Below, piece by piece: positions 10,373 to 22,752 of a stretch of 64,000 nucleotides of DNA. Each line of letters begins with the position of its first letter. Positions within the stretch are counted from its first letter, which is position 1. The position numbers and the translations under genes were made by a program. Where the stretch lies: positions 496,001 to 560,000 of the forward strand of contig NZ_CP133838.1 in the NCBI RefSeq assembly GCF_031432975.1, in the 5' to 3' direction. The stretch is from Buttiauxella selenatireducens. GTDB lineage: Bacteria; Pseudomonadota; Gammaproteobacteria; Enterobacterales; Enterobacteriaceae. The notes under the pieces were generated by a model. It did not search any database. It was not told where the DNA came from and saw nothing but the letters and a program-made list of their open reading frames with translations.

Positions 10373-10390
10373 TCTAAGAGGAAAAGTGTT

Positions 10391-11020
10391 ATGTTTAAAC
10401 GACTTATTATGATTGCTATGCTGGTCATCGCGCCGCTGGCAAATGCTGCGGATCAAAGTAACCCTTACAAATTGATGGGCGAAGCGGCGCAAAAAACTTT
10501 TGACCGTCTTAAAAATGAGCAACCTAAAATTCGCCAAAATCCTGACTATCTGCGCGAAGTCGTCGGCCAGGAACTGTTACCTTATGTGCAGGTTAAATAC
10601 GCAGGGGCTCTGGTTCTGGGACGTTATTATAAAGATGCGACACCTGCACAACGTGATGCCTATTTCAAAGCATTCGAAGAATACCTGAAACAAGCTTACG
10701 GCCAGGCTCTTGCCATGTATAACGGGCAGTCCTACCAAATTGCCCCTGAGCAGCCGCTGGGTGATGCCACTATCGTTGCAATTCGTGTAACCATCATCGA
10801 TCCAAACGGTCGTCCGCCGGTACGTCTTGATTTCCAGTGGCGTAAAAACACCCAGACCGGTCATTGGCAAGCGTACGACATGATTGCGGAAGGTGTCAGT
10901 ATGATCACCACCAAGCAAAATGAGTGGAGCGATATCCTGCGTACCAAAGGTATCGATGGTTTGACGGCGCAACTGCAAACTATCTCCCGCATGCCAATTA
11001 CACTGGAAGCGAAAAAGTAA
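10391..11020 (+). CDS. mlaC: Periplasmic phospholipid-binding protein MlaC
   Basis: MlaC is the periplasmic shuttle carrying phospholipids between the MlaA-OmpC complex and MlaD. It has 209 residues (E. coli 211) with a Sec signal peptide cleaved after ANA (about residue 20). The mature part is one Tol-tolerance/MlaC domain. Its TAA stop overlaps the mlaB ATG by one base (TAATG, 11018-11022). Confidence 0.95.
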   Translation: MFKRLIMIAMLVIAPLANAADQSNPYKLMGEAAQKTFDRLKNEQPKIRQNPDYLREVVGQELLPYVQVKYAGALVLGRYYKDATPAQRDAYFKAFEEYLKQAYGQALAMYNGQSYQIAPEQPLGDATIVAIRVTIIDPNGRPPVRLDFQWRKNTQTGHWQAYDMIAEGVSMITTKQNEWSDILRTKGIDGLTAQLQTISRMPITLEAKK

Positions 11021-11322
11021 TGGCGGGTGGGCTTAACTGGCAGCGTGAAGCCGCAACCTTGCACCTGACGGGTGAGCTGGACAGCGATACCGTAGGGCCT
11101 TTATGGCGCCAACGTCAGCAAATCATGGCAGGTATCAAGACTCTTAACCTTTCTGGCTTATCTCGTGTAGATACCTCAGGCTTAGCGTTGTTGATTCATC
11201 TTGTGGCTTTCTCCAGACGTCAAAACGTTGAGGTGGAGCTCCAGGGAGCCAGTGATAACTTACAGACACTGACTAAACTTTATAACCTACCCGAAGACAT
11301 CCTCCCTGCATTTGCAGGCTAG
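11020..11322 (+). CDS. mlaB: STAS-domain protein MlaB
   Basis: MlaB is the small cytoplasmic STAS-domain partner that binds MlaF and stabilises the transporter. The start is the ATG overlapping the mlaC stop, giving 100 residues (E. coli 97); the frame is open further upstream, but that part overlaps mlaC and has no family match. The STAS core SGLSRVDTSGLALLIHL is visible. A strong terminator follows at 11347, so this looks like the operon end. Confidence 0.93.
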   Translation: MAGGLNWQREAATLHLTGELDSDTVGPLWRQRQQIMAGIKTLNLSGLSRVDTSGLALLIHLVAFSRRQNVEVELQGASDNLQTLTKLYNLPEDILPAFAG

Positions 11323-11346
11323 TGTTTTCATAGCGTTACTATCGTT

Positions 11347-11378
11347 GCCCCTGATCTATTAAGATCAGGGGCTTTTTG
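11347..11378 (+). terminator. Intrinsic terminator after mlaFEDCB
   Basis: There is a perfect 10-bp stem GCCCCTGATC / GATCAGGGGC with a 6-base loop, followed by TTTTT. It lies 25 bp after the mlaB stop. Confidence 0.9.
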
Positions 11379-11447
11379 CTTATTTAAGCTCGCGCCACTT
11401 TCCTCTAAGATGTGTGGCTTGTTTCATTAACCGACGAATTATATCCC

Positions 11448-11702
11448 ATGGAAAATCATGAAATTCAGACAGTGCTGATGAACGCACTGCCCCTCCAGGA
11501 AGTCCACGTCTCAGGCGATGGCAGCCATTTTCAGGTGATTGCGGTGGGTGAGTTATTCGCCGAGTTAAGTCGCGTGAAGAAGCAACAGACAGTTTATGCG
11601 CCATTGATGGAGCTGATTGCTGATAACCGCATTCATGCGGTTTCCATCAAGACCTATACTCCGCAAGAGTGGGATCGCGATCGTAAACTTAATGGTTTTT
11701 GA
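11448..11702 (+). CDS. ibaG: BolA-family protein IbaG
   Basis: IbaG is an acid-stress-related BolA-family protein that pairs with the monothiol glutaredoxin Grx4 in iron-sulfur handling. Starting at [10 protein letters not shown] gives 84 residues, the E. coli length. An upstream in-frame ATG lies right behind the mla terminator and is rejected. The BolA domain contains the invariant [11 protein letters not shown] segment. It lies 53 bp upstream of murA and is probably co-transcribed with it. Confidence 0.95.
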   Translation: MENHEIQTVLMNALPLQEVHVSGDGSHFQVIAVGELFAELSRVKKQQTVYAPLMELIADNRIHAVSIKTYTPQEWDRDRKLNGF

Positions 11703-11740
11703 GCAATTCGCCACGGCGGGTTGTAACGACTTGAATTTAA

Positions 11741-13024
<1,284 letters not shown>

Positions 13025-13042
13025 TTTTCGTTATTAAAAGAG

Positions 13043-13067
13043 AAAACCGGGCATGCCCGGTTTTTTT
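13043..13067 (+). terminator. Terminator between convergent murA and sfsB
   Basis: The stem ACCGGGC / GCCCGGT with a 2-base loop is preceded by AAAA and followed by seven T. It can serve murA and, on the other strand, sfsB. Confidence 0.85.
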
Positions 13068-13329
13068 ATCGCTTACGCATCAATTTCGCGCGATTAATTA
13101 ACTGATTATTTTGTGGATCATAATAGCGTGAGGGCCAAATCATCCACGGCGAAATATCCAGTGCCTGTGCGATAATCAATTCTCCCTTTGGCCACGGACG
13201 CGTCAACGCGTTAGCGAGGGTCGATGAGCTTAGCCCCGCTTTTCGTGATTCAGCCGCCAGCGATGTTCCCCGTTTATGTAACCCTGCGATGATGTCTGCT
13301 GGGTGCCAGTCAGAATTTTTACTTTCCAT
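13066..13329 (-). CDS. sfsB: Ner/Nlp-family DNA-binding transcriptional regulator SfsB
   Basis: This small helix-turn-helix protein is related to the phage Mu Ner repressor; the E. coli homologue (Nlp/SfsB) stimulates maltose-gene expression when overproduced. Starting at MESKNSDWHP, behind GGGAGA, gives 87 residues (E. coli 92). The open frame extends 13 codons upstream with no family match. The HTH covers about residues 18-60 (SLAAESRKAGLSSSTLANAL). Its C-terminus is shorter than in E. coli. The true target is unknown. Confidence 0.88.
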   Translation of the reverse strand: MESKNSDWHPADIIAGLHKRGTSLAAESRKAGLSSSTLANALTRPWPKGELIIAQALDISPWMIWPSRYYDPQNNQLINRAKLMRKR

Positions 13330-13518
13330 GTCTCTCCCTGTAACCGCTGAATTTACCGGTTTAACCAAAGGAAGTTATAGCATAGTGATAATTCAAAAGA
13401 TTCCAATAATTGCGTGAAAAATCAAATCTGTGTATTTCCACACAAAGTGAATGAAAATCAATGAAAACAGTGTGGTGGGGATAAGAGTGAAGATGGGATG
13501 GAATAATTTATTGGAAAC

Positions 13519-13545
13519 TTAGCGCGCCTTTTAACGGCGCGCTAA
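13519..13545 (-). terminator. Hairpin after ispB
   Basis: A perfect 10-bp stem TTAGCGCGCC / GGCGCGCTAA lies 6 bp beyond the ispB stop. The base run after it on the ispB strand is only weakly U-rich (AGTTTCC), so it is a probable but not textbook terminator. The rest of the gap to sfsB (13330-13518) is AT-rich with nothing else that I recognise. Confidence 0.55.
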
Positions 13546-13550
13546 AAAGT

Positions 13551-14522
13551 TTAGCGGTCGCGCTGAACGGCCATATGAGCCAAAGCAATCAGCGCGTGTT
13601 TATGCTCGCTTTCTGGCAGGATATTCAGGGCAGCAATCGCTTTGTCAGCTTCCTGCTCTGCTCGTAATTGAGTCCATTCCAGCGAGCCACAGGCCGCCAT
13701 CGCGTCCAGTACCGGTTGCAGCAAATGACGCCCGTTACCATGTTCAATGGCTTCACGAATCATCTTTTCTTGCTCTGCTGTGCCGTTACGCATTGCGTGC
13801 AGGAGCGGGAGAGTAGGCTTGCCTTCGTTAAGGTCATCACCGACATTCTTGCCCAGAGTTTGCCCGTCAGCGCTGTAATCCAGCAGGTCATCAATGAGCT
13901 GGAATGCGGTACCCAGATAGCGACCATAATCCTGAAGCGCTTTCTCTTGCTCTGCAGTGGCATCAGCTAAAATACCCGAGCATTGAGCGGCAGCTTCAAA
14001 CAAACGTGCTGTTTTGCTGTAGATCACCCGCATATAGCTTTCTTCGGTGATATCCGGGTCATTGCAGTTCATCAATTGCAGAACTTCGCCTTCCGCAATG
14101 ACGTTCACCGCTTCTGACATGACCTCAAGCACCTTGAGTGAACCGAGCTGAGTCATCATCTGGAAGGCACGGGTGTAAATAAAATCGCCGACCAGAACAC
14201 TGGCAGCATTGCCAAACGCTGCGTTGGCCGTGGCCTTACCTCGGCGCATATCCGATTCATCTACCACGTCATCGTGTAATAACGTCGCCGTGTGAATAAA
14301 CTCGATGAGTGCTGCAATATTGACATGCGCATTGCCCTGATAACCGAGCGCACGAGCAGCAAGTACAGCAATCATTGGGCGGATACGCTTACCACCGCCA
14401 CTGACGATGTAATACCCTAACTGATTGATCAATTGGACATCTGAATTCAACTGTTCAAGGATGACCGCATTGACACCCGCCATATCTTGCGCGGTTAACT
14501 CATTAATTTTTTCTAAATTCAT
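13551..14522 (-). CDS. ispB: Octaprenyl diphosphate synthase IspB
   Basis: IspB extends farnesyl diphosphate with isopentenyl units to octaprenyl diphosphate, the side chain of ubiquinone-8 and menaquinone-8. Starting at MNLEKINELTAQ gives 323 residues as in E. coli; the frame opens 17 codons further upstream and that part is rejected. The two Asp-rich Mg-binding motifs are DDVVD (84-88) and DDLLD (211-215). It diverges from rplU. Confidence 0.96.
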   Translation of the reverse strand: MNLEKINELTAQDMAGVNAVILEQLNSDVQLINQLGYYIVSGGGKRIRPMIAVLAARALGYQGNAHVNIAALIEFIHTATLLHDDVVDESDMRRGKATANAAFGNAASVLVGDFIYTRAFQMMTQLGSLKVLEVMSEAVNVIAEGEVLQLMNCNDPDITEESYMRVIYSKTARLFEAAAQCSGILADATAEQEKALQDYGRYLGTAFQLIDDLLDYSADGQTLGKNVGDDLNEGKPTLPLLHAMRNGTAEQEKMIREAIEHGNGRHLLQPVLDAMAACGSLEWTQLRAEQEADKAIAALNILPESEHKHALIALAHMAVQRDR

Positions 14523-14681
14523 CGCAAAATTCTGGCATAAAGTCCTGTTTACCACATGTCTATACGAAATCACGTGAGGGTAGAGGAGTAATAATGTAGT
14601 ACAGATTGTACTGAAAAAACGAGGCAGATAAACGGCTGGTGTGATGTTGCGTTTTTTTTCTACTCTGTTTCATGACAGGGC

Positions 14682-14710
14682 TTGTCAAAGGCTCTCGTTT
14701 TGCGTAATAT
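14682..14710 (+). promoter_or_regulatory. Sigma-70 promoter for rplU-rpmA
   Basis: The -35 is TTGTCA (14682-14687), the spacer is exactly 17 bp, and the -10 is TAATAT (14705-14710), about 74 bp before the rplU ATG. It is a near-consensus promoter, as expected for ribosomal protein genes. Confidence 0.75.
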
Positions 14711-14726
14711 TCGCGCCCTATTGTGA

Positions 14727-15095
<369 letters not shown>

Positions 15096-15113
15096 TACAG
15101 GGGAGCATATTAA

Positions 15114-15371
<258 letters not shown>

Positions 15372-15398
15372 GTTTTTCGCGTCCCGGTAACGGATAGA

Positions 15399-15426
15399 AG
15401 CCCCGCAACACGTTGCGGGGCTTTTT
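15399..15426 (+). terminator. Intrinsic terminator after rpmA
   Basis: The stem AGCCCCGCAA / TTGCGGGGCT with a CACG loop is followed by a T run. It sits between rpmA and yhbE, so yhbE and obgE are probably expressed by read-through or from their own promoter. Confidence 0.88.
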
Positions 15427-15469
15427 ACATTCTGCGACCGGTAAATCATGCAGTCGCAGGGATCACGCA

Positions 15470-17624
<2,155 letters not shown>

Positions 17625-17635
17625 AACGTTATCAT

Positions 17636-17667
17636 AAAAAAGGCCGGAGAATTCCGGCCTTTTTTTA
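17636..17667. terminator. Bidirectional terminator between obgE and pmrB-like gene
   Basis: An 8-bp stem AGGCCGGA / TCCGGCCT with a GAAT loop is flanked by an A run and seven T, so it can act for both convergent genes. Confidence 0.88.
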
Positions 17668-18723
17668 TTGGTTCTGCGATGGGATCCAACAGCTTGCTTG
17701 CAGACCAACGCCATCGGTACCGTTATCCAACGCCAGTTTTCCATGATGAAGCTGGACGATTCGTTGGACAATATTCAGCCCAAGTCCACTTCCACCATAA
17801 CGTTCATCCATTCGACGGAATGGATCGGTAATTGTCTGGCGATGTTTTTCGTCGATGCCCGGTCCCTGGTCTGAAACCGTGAGCTTCGCCCCGTTATCCT
17901 GGGCGGTTAATGATATCGAAATGGTACTTTTAGGCGGACTATATCGAGATGCGTTTTCCATCAGGTTACGCAACATCAGGCGAAGTAGCACTGCATCACC
18001 CTGAACGGTATTTTGGCCTTCATGTGGCCAGATAATGGTTTGCTCGCGCAAGAGTACCATTTCTTCCATTTCAATCTTGAGCGGCGAAATGATGTCACGA
18101 TGCCAGTCAAGCGTATCGTAATGACCACTCGCCAGCGCTTGTCCGGCACGCGAGAGCATCAGCAATTGTTCAATGGTATGCATCAACTGGTCTATACGTT
18201 CCAACAGCATAGGAGCTTGCTGAACGCCTGAGTTTGCCATCAACTCGAGGTGTAGCCGAATGCCAGCAAGAGGCGTTCGTAGTTCATGTGCGGCATCTGC
18301 GGTAAATAAGCGTTCTTGCTGAATGGTATGGTTGAGCCGCGCCAGGAGTTGGTTCAGTGAGTTGGTCACGGCTACCATTTCGTCCATATCTGAATACATG
18401 GAGAGCGGTGACAGGTTGTCAGCAGACCGATTTGCCAGGCTTGTGCGCAGGCGGTTCAAGGGACGGGTTATCCAGGTAATCGCCCAAAATGAGAAGAACA
18501 ACGTGAAGCCAATCATCACCAGAGAAGGTACCAGTAATGACGCAATCGCTTCGCGGATTTCCTTCTCTACATGTTGATTTCGGGATTTAGCTGAAAGCGT
18601 TTCGCTGACCAGGAAACTGATTTGCTCACGACTTTCATGCCACAACCAGATAACGCTAATCAATTGAAAAAACAAAAGAATAAGTGCAAGAAGCACCATC
18701 AGCCGCTGGCGCATACTGTTCAT
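17665..18723 (-). CDS. pmrB: Two-component sensor histidine kinase, PmrB/BasS-like
   Basis: This is an inner-membrane sensor kinase of 352 residues. Two membrane helices (about 8-28 and 64-85) flank a short 35-residue periplasmic loop, followed by HAMP, the H-box FTADAAHELRTPL with His146, and a HATPase domain with N, G1 (DQGPGI) and G2 (GGSGLGL) boxes. PmrB-type kinases sense Fe(III)/Al(III)/low pH and switch on lipid A modification. Its place between obgE and dacB matches where I recall pmrAB-like genes in Klebsiella and Enterobacter. The signal here is inferred, and QseC-like function cannot be excluded. Confidence 0.7.
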   Translation of the reverse strand: MNSMRQRLMVLLALILLFFQLISVIWLWHESREQISFLVSETLSAKSRNQHVEKEIREAIASLLVPSLVMIGFTLFFSFWAITWITRPLNRLRTSLANRSADNLSPLSMYSDMDEMVAVTNSLNQLLARLNHTIQQERLFTADAAHELRTPLAGIRLHLELMANSGVQQAPMLLERIDQLMHTIEQLLMLSRAGQALASGHYDTLDWHRDIISPLKIEMEEMVLLREQTIIWPHEGQNTVQGDAVLLRLMLRNLMENASRYSPPKSTISISLTAQDNGAKLTVSDQGPGIDEKHRQTITDPFRRMDERYGGSGLGLNIVQRIVQLHHGKLALDNGTDGVGLQASCWIPSQNQ

Positions 18724-19382
18724 ACACGGCTATCCAGTCGATAACCCACGCCACGAATGGTTTTGATCCTGTCTTTGCCTAATTTACGTCTCAGGTTGTG
18801 GATATGCACCTCAAGCGTATTTGAACCAGGATCGTCCTGCCAGCTGTAGATATCCTGTTGCAACGTTTCGCGGTGCACAGTCTGCCCGATACGCATCATC
18901 AAACGTGTCAGTAAGGCGAACTCTTTTGGGGTGATTTCGACGGGTTGATCTTGCAATAGTACCTGCTGAGTTTGCAGGTTGAGCGTCAGGTCATCATGTT
19001 GAATAAGGTTATCGCTATGCCCCTGATAACGACGGATTAGAGCCCGCGTACGGGCTTGCAATTCCGCGAGCGCAAAGGGTTTAACCAAATAGTCATCGGC
19101 ACCAGAATCCAGACCATTGACGCGATCTTCCAGTGCATCGCGAGCTGTCAGTATCAGCACAGGCGTGCTGATACTGCGACGCCGCCATTGCCTTAACAGT
19201 GCGGCGCCATCTTTATCTGGCAGACCAAGATCGAGAATAATCATGCCGTACTCGCCACTTTCGATCAGCGCATCAGCTTCGGCAGCGGTCGTGGCACAAT
19301 CAAGCGCGTAACCCTCGGCGTTCATTGCCAGTACCAGGCCTTCCCGCAACAGTAAATCGTCTTCAACAATCAGTAGTTTCAT
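18720..19382 (-). CDS. pmrA: Two-component response regulator, PmrA/BasR-like (OmpR family)
   Basis: The partner regulator has 220 residues. The receiver domain (1-115) has the acidic pair ED (7-8), phospho-acceptor Asp51 in MIILDLGLPD and conserved Lys in LVKPFA. The OmpR/PhoB winged helix (about 125-218) ends in IKTIRGVGYRL. The stop overlaps the kinase start by 4 bp, so the two are coupled. It resembles BasR/PmrA more than QseB (NTLEVHIHNLRRKLGK). Expected targets are arn and eptA, none of which is in this window. Confidence 0.7.
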   Translation of the reverse strand: MKLLIVEDDLLLREGLVLAMNAEGYALDCATTAAEADALIESGEYGMIILDLGLPDKDGAALLRQWRRRSISTPVLILTARDALEDRVNGLDSGADDYLVKPFALAELQARTRALIRRYQGHSDNLIQHDDLTLNLQTQQVLLQDQPVEITPKEFALLTRLMMRIGQTVHRETLQQDIYSWQDDPGSNTLEVHIHNLRRKLGKDRIKTIRGVGYRLDSRV

Positions 19383-19385
19383 AAC

Positions 19386-20819
19386 TCAATTATTCTGGTA
19401 GATATCCTTATAGAGGCGGCTTTCAAAGCGCACTAACGGGATACGACGGTTACGTTGATCGGCAGGCTCGACAGCATAGCCTGACAAATATTGCACAAAG
19501 GCCATTCTTTGACCGCTGGCAGTGGTAATAAATCCAGCAAGGTTATAAACACCTTGCAGTGAACCCGTTTTCGCAGAAACTTTACCATCAACCCCGGCCT
19601 GATGAAGGCCAGCACGATATTGTAAGGAGCCGTCATAACCCGCTAACGGTAACATTGAGATAAAGTTTAGCTCGGTGTCATTTTGGGCGATGTACTGAAG
19701 TACCTGCATCATGGTGGCAGGGGAAATGAGATTGTGACGCGACAACCCAGAACCATCGACCACGATACTATTTCCTAAATCAACGCCTGCTTTCTGCCGA
19801 AGGATTTGCCGAACGGCATCTGCTCCGGAGCGCCAGGTTCCCGGTACACCAAAACGGTTATGGCCGATAGTTCGAAAAACAGTATCGGCAATCATGTTGT
19901 CCGATTTCTTGAGCATAATCTTTAACAAATCGTGCAGTGGCGCGGATTGCTTGCTGGCGATAACCGTACCGGGGGTATTCGATTGTGTTTGACGTAACAA
20001 GGTTCCGCTATAACTGATACCCGCTTCTTTAAGCTCAGCTTTCAAAATCGCACCCGCGTAACTGGCGCCATCTTGTATCGCGAATGCCAGTGGGAGAGGG
20101 TCTGCTCGCTGGGTCATACAGCCGGTTAGCGTAAAGCGATTTAAATCACCTGGAACAACATCCAGTTCGCAATATTGTGCATCAGGGGAACCTTTTGCTA
20201 GCGTACGAACCTGGCTGAACATCACTACCGGATAGTAAGAAGCGATACGAATAAACGCTAAATCATCCGCTTTTGGTGCGCTGTAGAGTGAAATAGAAAA
20301 ACAGTTTCGGTCGACAATAGCGGCGGCTGGCGGTGCGCTAAAACACTGCGTCATATCATTCCATGGCCAACCTGGCGCTTTGTCATGACTGGCGAAAACC
20401 GACGTATCAACCAGCACATTGCCCTGAATTTGTTGCACACCTGATTTTTTCAGAACAGCCACCATATTGCGAATATCCTGACGTTTTAACGTTGGATCGC
20501 CACCAAATCGCGCAATAAGGTCCCCTTGCAAGATGCCATTACTGACTTGAGCATGGCTTTCAAGGGTGGTCGTAAACCTGAAGTCTGGCCCTAACTGTAG
20601 GAGTGCTGCCAGAGCAGTGATGACCTTTTGAGTACTAGCAGGCAGCGCCATCTGTTGACTGTGATAGTCAATCGAGGGAGCGGGCGCACCTACTTTTTGC
20701 ACCATCAAAGCCAGATTCGCACCTGCAGGCAATTGGGAGGTATAGTCTTCTACGTTGGCAGCCTGGACGCTGAACACCACAGCACTGGTCAATCCAATGA
20801 CAAATCTAAAAAATCGCAT
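19386..20819 (-). CDS. dacB: D-alanyl-D-alanine carboxypeptidase/endopeptidase PBP4
   Basis: This periplasmic penicillin-binding protein trims pentapeptides and cleaves D-Ala-mDAP crosslinks. It has 477 residues as in E. coli, with a signal peptide cleaved after VQA (about residue 20). The active-site motifs are S62-x-x-K65 (ASTQK), SDN (KKSDN) and KTG (SAKTGS); the large inserted domain between SxxK and SDN is present. It is 3 bp downstream of the PmrA-like gene's start and diverges from greA. Confidence 0.96.
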   Translation of the reverse strand: MRFFRFVIGLTSAVVFSVQAANVEDYTSQLPAGANLALMVQKVGAPAPSIDYHSQQMALPASTQKVITALAALLQLGPDFRFTTTLESHAQVSNGILQGDLIARFGGDPTLKRQDIRNMVAVLKKSGVQQIQGNVLVDTSVFASHDKAPGWPWNDMTQCFSAPPAAAIVDRNCFSISLYSAPKADDLAFIRIASYYPVVMFSQVRTLAKGSPDAQYCELDVVPGDLNRFTLTGCMTQRADPLPLAFAIQDGASYAGAILKAELKEAGISYSGTLLRQTQSNTPGTVIASKQSAPLHDLLKIMLKKSDNMIADTVFRTIGHNRFGVPGTWRSGADAVRQILRQKAGVDLGNSIVVDGSGLSRHNLISPATMMQVLQYIAQNDTELNFISMLPLAGYDGSLQYRAGLHQAGVDGKVSAKTGSLQGVYNLAGFITTASGQRMAFVQYLSGYAVEPADQRNRRIPLVRFESRLYKDIYQNN

Positions 20820-20884
20820 AATCTCGCGGTAACAACCTGGAAACGTGCCGTCATACTACGGTGCATCGCGGTGCAAAGTAAACG

Positions 20885-20913
20885 ATGACCCTCAGTGAAC
20901 TCCAGGGTAAAAT
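20885..20913 (+). promoter_or_regulatory. Candidate sigma-70 promoter for greA
   Basis: The -35 ATGACC (4 of 6 consensus), a 17-bp spacer and the -10 TAAAAT (20908-20913) predict transcription from about 20920. That would place the leader terminator at 20941 some 50 nt downstream, as for GraL in E. coli. Confidence 0.5.
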
Positions 20914-20919
20914 ACAGGT

Positions 20920-20973
20920 CAATTTGGAAACCGTTCCTGGCCTGGTGCTTTGCACCGGGTCAGTTTTATTTTG
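20920..20973 (+). ncRNA. graL: GraL-type short leader RNA of greA
   Basis: An 8-bp stem CCTGGTGC / GCACCGGG with a TTT loop (20941-20959) followed by a T-rich run (TTTTATTTT) forms an intrinsic terminator inside the greA leader. In E. coli the greA leader terminator yields the short GraL RNAs. The position and promoter-to-terminator distance fit; the RNA ends are inferred. Confidence 0.5.
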
Positions 20974-21072
20974 CTTAGTGCCAGGGGTTTGCCTTATTTA
21001 TGCAAACCAGGCTCTGGATTCAGAAGTGCCGCAGGGCAGTTCTGAACAGGAAAGTTTTGAAGAGGTATAACA

Positions 21073-21549
21073 ATGCAACCTATTCCGATGACCCTACGTG
21101 GCGCAGAAAGATTACGTGAAGAGCTGGATTTCCTGAAGTCTGTGCGCCGCCCACAAATTATTGCCGCGATCGCTGATGCCCGCGAACATGGCGATTTAAA
21201 AGAAAACGCTGAATATCATGCTGCGCGTGAGCAACAGGGTTTTTGTGAAGGTCGAATCCAGGATATTGAAGCTAAGCTGTCCAATGCTCAGGTTATCGAT
21301 ATCACAAAAATGCCAAATAACGGTCGTGTCATTTTTGGTGCGAGCGTGACGGTTTTGAATCTGGATAACGACGAAGAGCAGACTTATCGCATTGTTGGCG
21401 ATGATGAAGCTGATTTTAAACAGAATCTAATTTCTGTGAACTCACCAATCGCTCGTGGTCTTGTGGGTAAAGAAGAAGATGATGTTGTGGTTATCCGCAC
21501 GCCGGGTGGCGATGTAGAGTTCGAAATTGTAAAAGTGGAATATTTATAA
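21073..21549 (+). CDS. greA: Transcript cleavage factor GreA
   Basis: GreA rescues backtracked RNA polymerase by stimulating cleavage of the nascent RNA 3' end. It has 158 residues as in E. coli. The N-terminal coiled-coil hairpin (about 8-75) carries the acidic tip [15 protein letters not shown], which includes the catalytic Asp/Glu pair; the C-terminal globular domain follows. It is probably controlled by leader termination (see the upstream hairpin). Confidence 0.97.
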   Translation: MQPIPMTLRGAERLREELDFLKSVRRPQIIAAIADAREHGDLKENAEYHAAREQQGFCEGRIQDIEAKLSNAQVIDITKMPNNGRVIFGASVTVLNLDNDEEQTYRIVGDDEADFKQNLISVNSPIARGLVGKEEDDVVVIRTPGGDVEFEIVKVEYL

Positions 21550-21593
21550 TTTCTGCTACGCTTTTTTATAGCGTGGCGTATTGTAAAGAAAGG

Positions 21594-21618
21594 AAAAAGG
21601 CCGCATCGCGGCCTTTTA
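21594..21618. terminator. Bidirectional terminator between greA and yhbY
   Basis: The stem AAAGGCCGC / GCGGCCTTT with an ATC loop is flanked by an A-rich run and followed by T. A second weaker hairpin (CTACGC / GCGTGG) lies just after greA. Confidence 0.8.
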
Positions 21619-21655
21619 TCAACTAACAGAGCGTGGCATTTTGCACACTCTCTGC

Positions 21656-21949
21656 TTATTTTGGCAGAGAAATCTTGCGCTCTTTAGACGGGCGATAGAG
21701 CACCAGCGTTTTACCGATAACCTGTACATTACAGGCGCCGGTTTCACGCACGATGGCATCTACAATCAAGGTTTTAGTTTCGCGATCTTCCGTTGCGATT
21801 TTCACCTTGATTAACTCATGATGTTCAAGCGCTTGTTCAATCTCGGCCAGTACCCCTTCGGTCAAACCGTTATTGCCAAGCATAACTACAGGCTTGAGCG
21901 GATGAGCAAGACCTTTCAGGTGCTGTTTTTGTTTAGTACTCAGATTCAT
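21656..21949 (-). CDS. yhbY: Ribosome assembly RNA-binding protein YhbY
   Basis: This is a single CRM (CRS1-YhbY) RNA-binding domain protein of 97 residues that associates with pre-50S particles. The GNNGLTEGVL loop and the KIATEDRETKTLIV segment are family hallmarks. It is a single gene, convergent with greA and divergent from rlmE-ftsH. Confidence 0.94.
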   Translation of the reverse strand: MNLSTKQKQHLKGLAHPLKPVVMLGNNGLTEGVLAEIEQALEHHELIKVKIATEDRETKTLIVDAIVRETGACNVQVIGKTLVLYRPSKERKISLPK

Positions 21950-22075
21950 CGTATTTTTTGCTTACTTTGGGATTGAAAACGGTTCATTCTACCGCCATCT
22001 CTACTGTATCGCCAAATCGGTTGTGCTGAGAACTCTACAGCCTGCTATTCACGATGAACAAAGTTGGAATTTGAG

Positions 22076-22705
22076 ATGACAGGTAAAAAGCGTTCTGCCA
22101 GCTCCAGTCGCTGGCTGCAGGAACACTTTAGCGATAAATATGTAATTCAGGCACAGAAAAAGGGGTTGCGTTCCCGTGCCTGGTTTAAACTTGATGAAAT
22201 ACAGCAAAGTGACAAACTTTTTAAGCCAGGAATGACGATTGTTGATCTTGGTGCTGCTCCCGGAGGCTGGTCACAATATGTGGTGACTCAAATCGGGAAT
22301 CAGGGGCGAATCATTGCTTGCGATCTTTTACCAATGGATCCTATCGTTGGTGTTGATTTCCTTCAGGGTGATTTTCGTGATGAACTAGTCGTGAAAGCTC
22401 TGTTGGATCGTGTTGGTGACAGTAAAGTTCAGGTTGTCATGTCAGATATGGCTCCAAATATGAGCGGGACACCGGCAGTAGATATTCCTCGGGCTATGTA
22501 TTTAGTAGAACTGGCACTGGAAATGTGTCGTGACGTTCTGGCCCCAGGCGGTAGTTTTTTAGTGAAAGTGTTTCAGGGCGAAGGTTTCGATGAATACCTG
22601 CGAGAAATTCGCTCCCTGTTTACGACAGTTAAAGTTCGTAAACCGGACTCTTCTCGTGCCCGCTCACGTGAAGTGTACATTGTAGCGACAGGGCGAAAAC
22701 TATAG
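22076..22705 (+). CDS. rlmE: 23S rRNA 2'-O-methyltransferase RlmE (FtsJ/RrmJ)
   Basis: RlmE methylates the 2'-O of U2552 in the A loop of 23S rRNA using S-adenosylmethionine and is needed for late 50S assembly. Starting at [13 protein letters not shown] gives 209 residues as in E. coli. The SAM-binding motif is [12 protein letters not shown], with the catalytic Asp in [10 protein letters not shown] and Lys in [10 protein letters not shown]. It is probably co-transcribed with ftsH 47 bp downstream. Confidence 0.96.
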   Translation: MTGKKRSASSSRWLQEHFSDKYVIQAQKKGLRSRAWFKLDEIQQSDKLFKPGMTIVDLGAAPGGWSQYVVTQIGNQGRIIACDLLPMDPIVGVDFLQGDFRDELVVKALLDRVGDSKVQVVMSDMAPNMSGTPAVDIPRAMYLVELALEMCRDVLAPGGSFLVKVFQGEGFDEYLREIRSLFTTVKVRKPDSSRARSREVYIVATGRKL

Positions 22706-22752
22706 TACCCTGACGCTGTTTGTTAACACAGTTGTAATATGAGGTTAATCCC

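Noticed and set aside
20885-21070. A 61-codon plus-strand ORF ending 2 bp before greA
   Set aside because: Its ATG is part of the candidate -35 element, so it would lie upstream of the transcript start; it has no Shine-Dalgarno, spans the leader terminator and resembles no protein I know.
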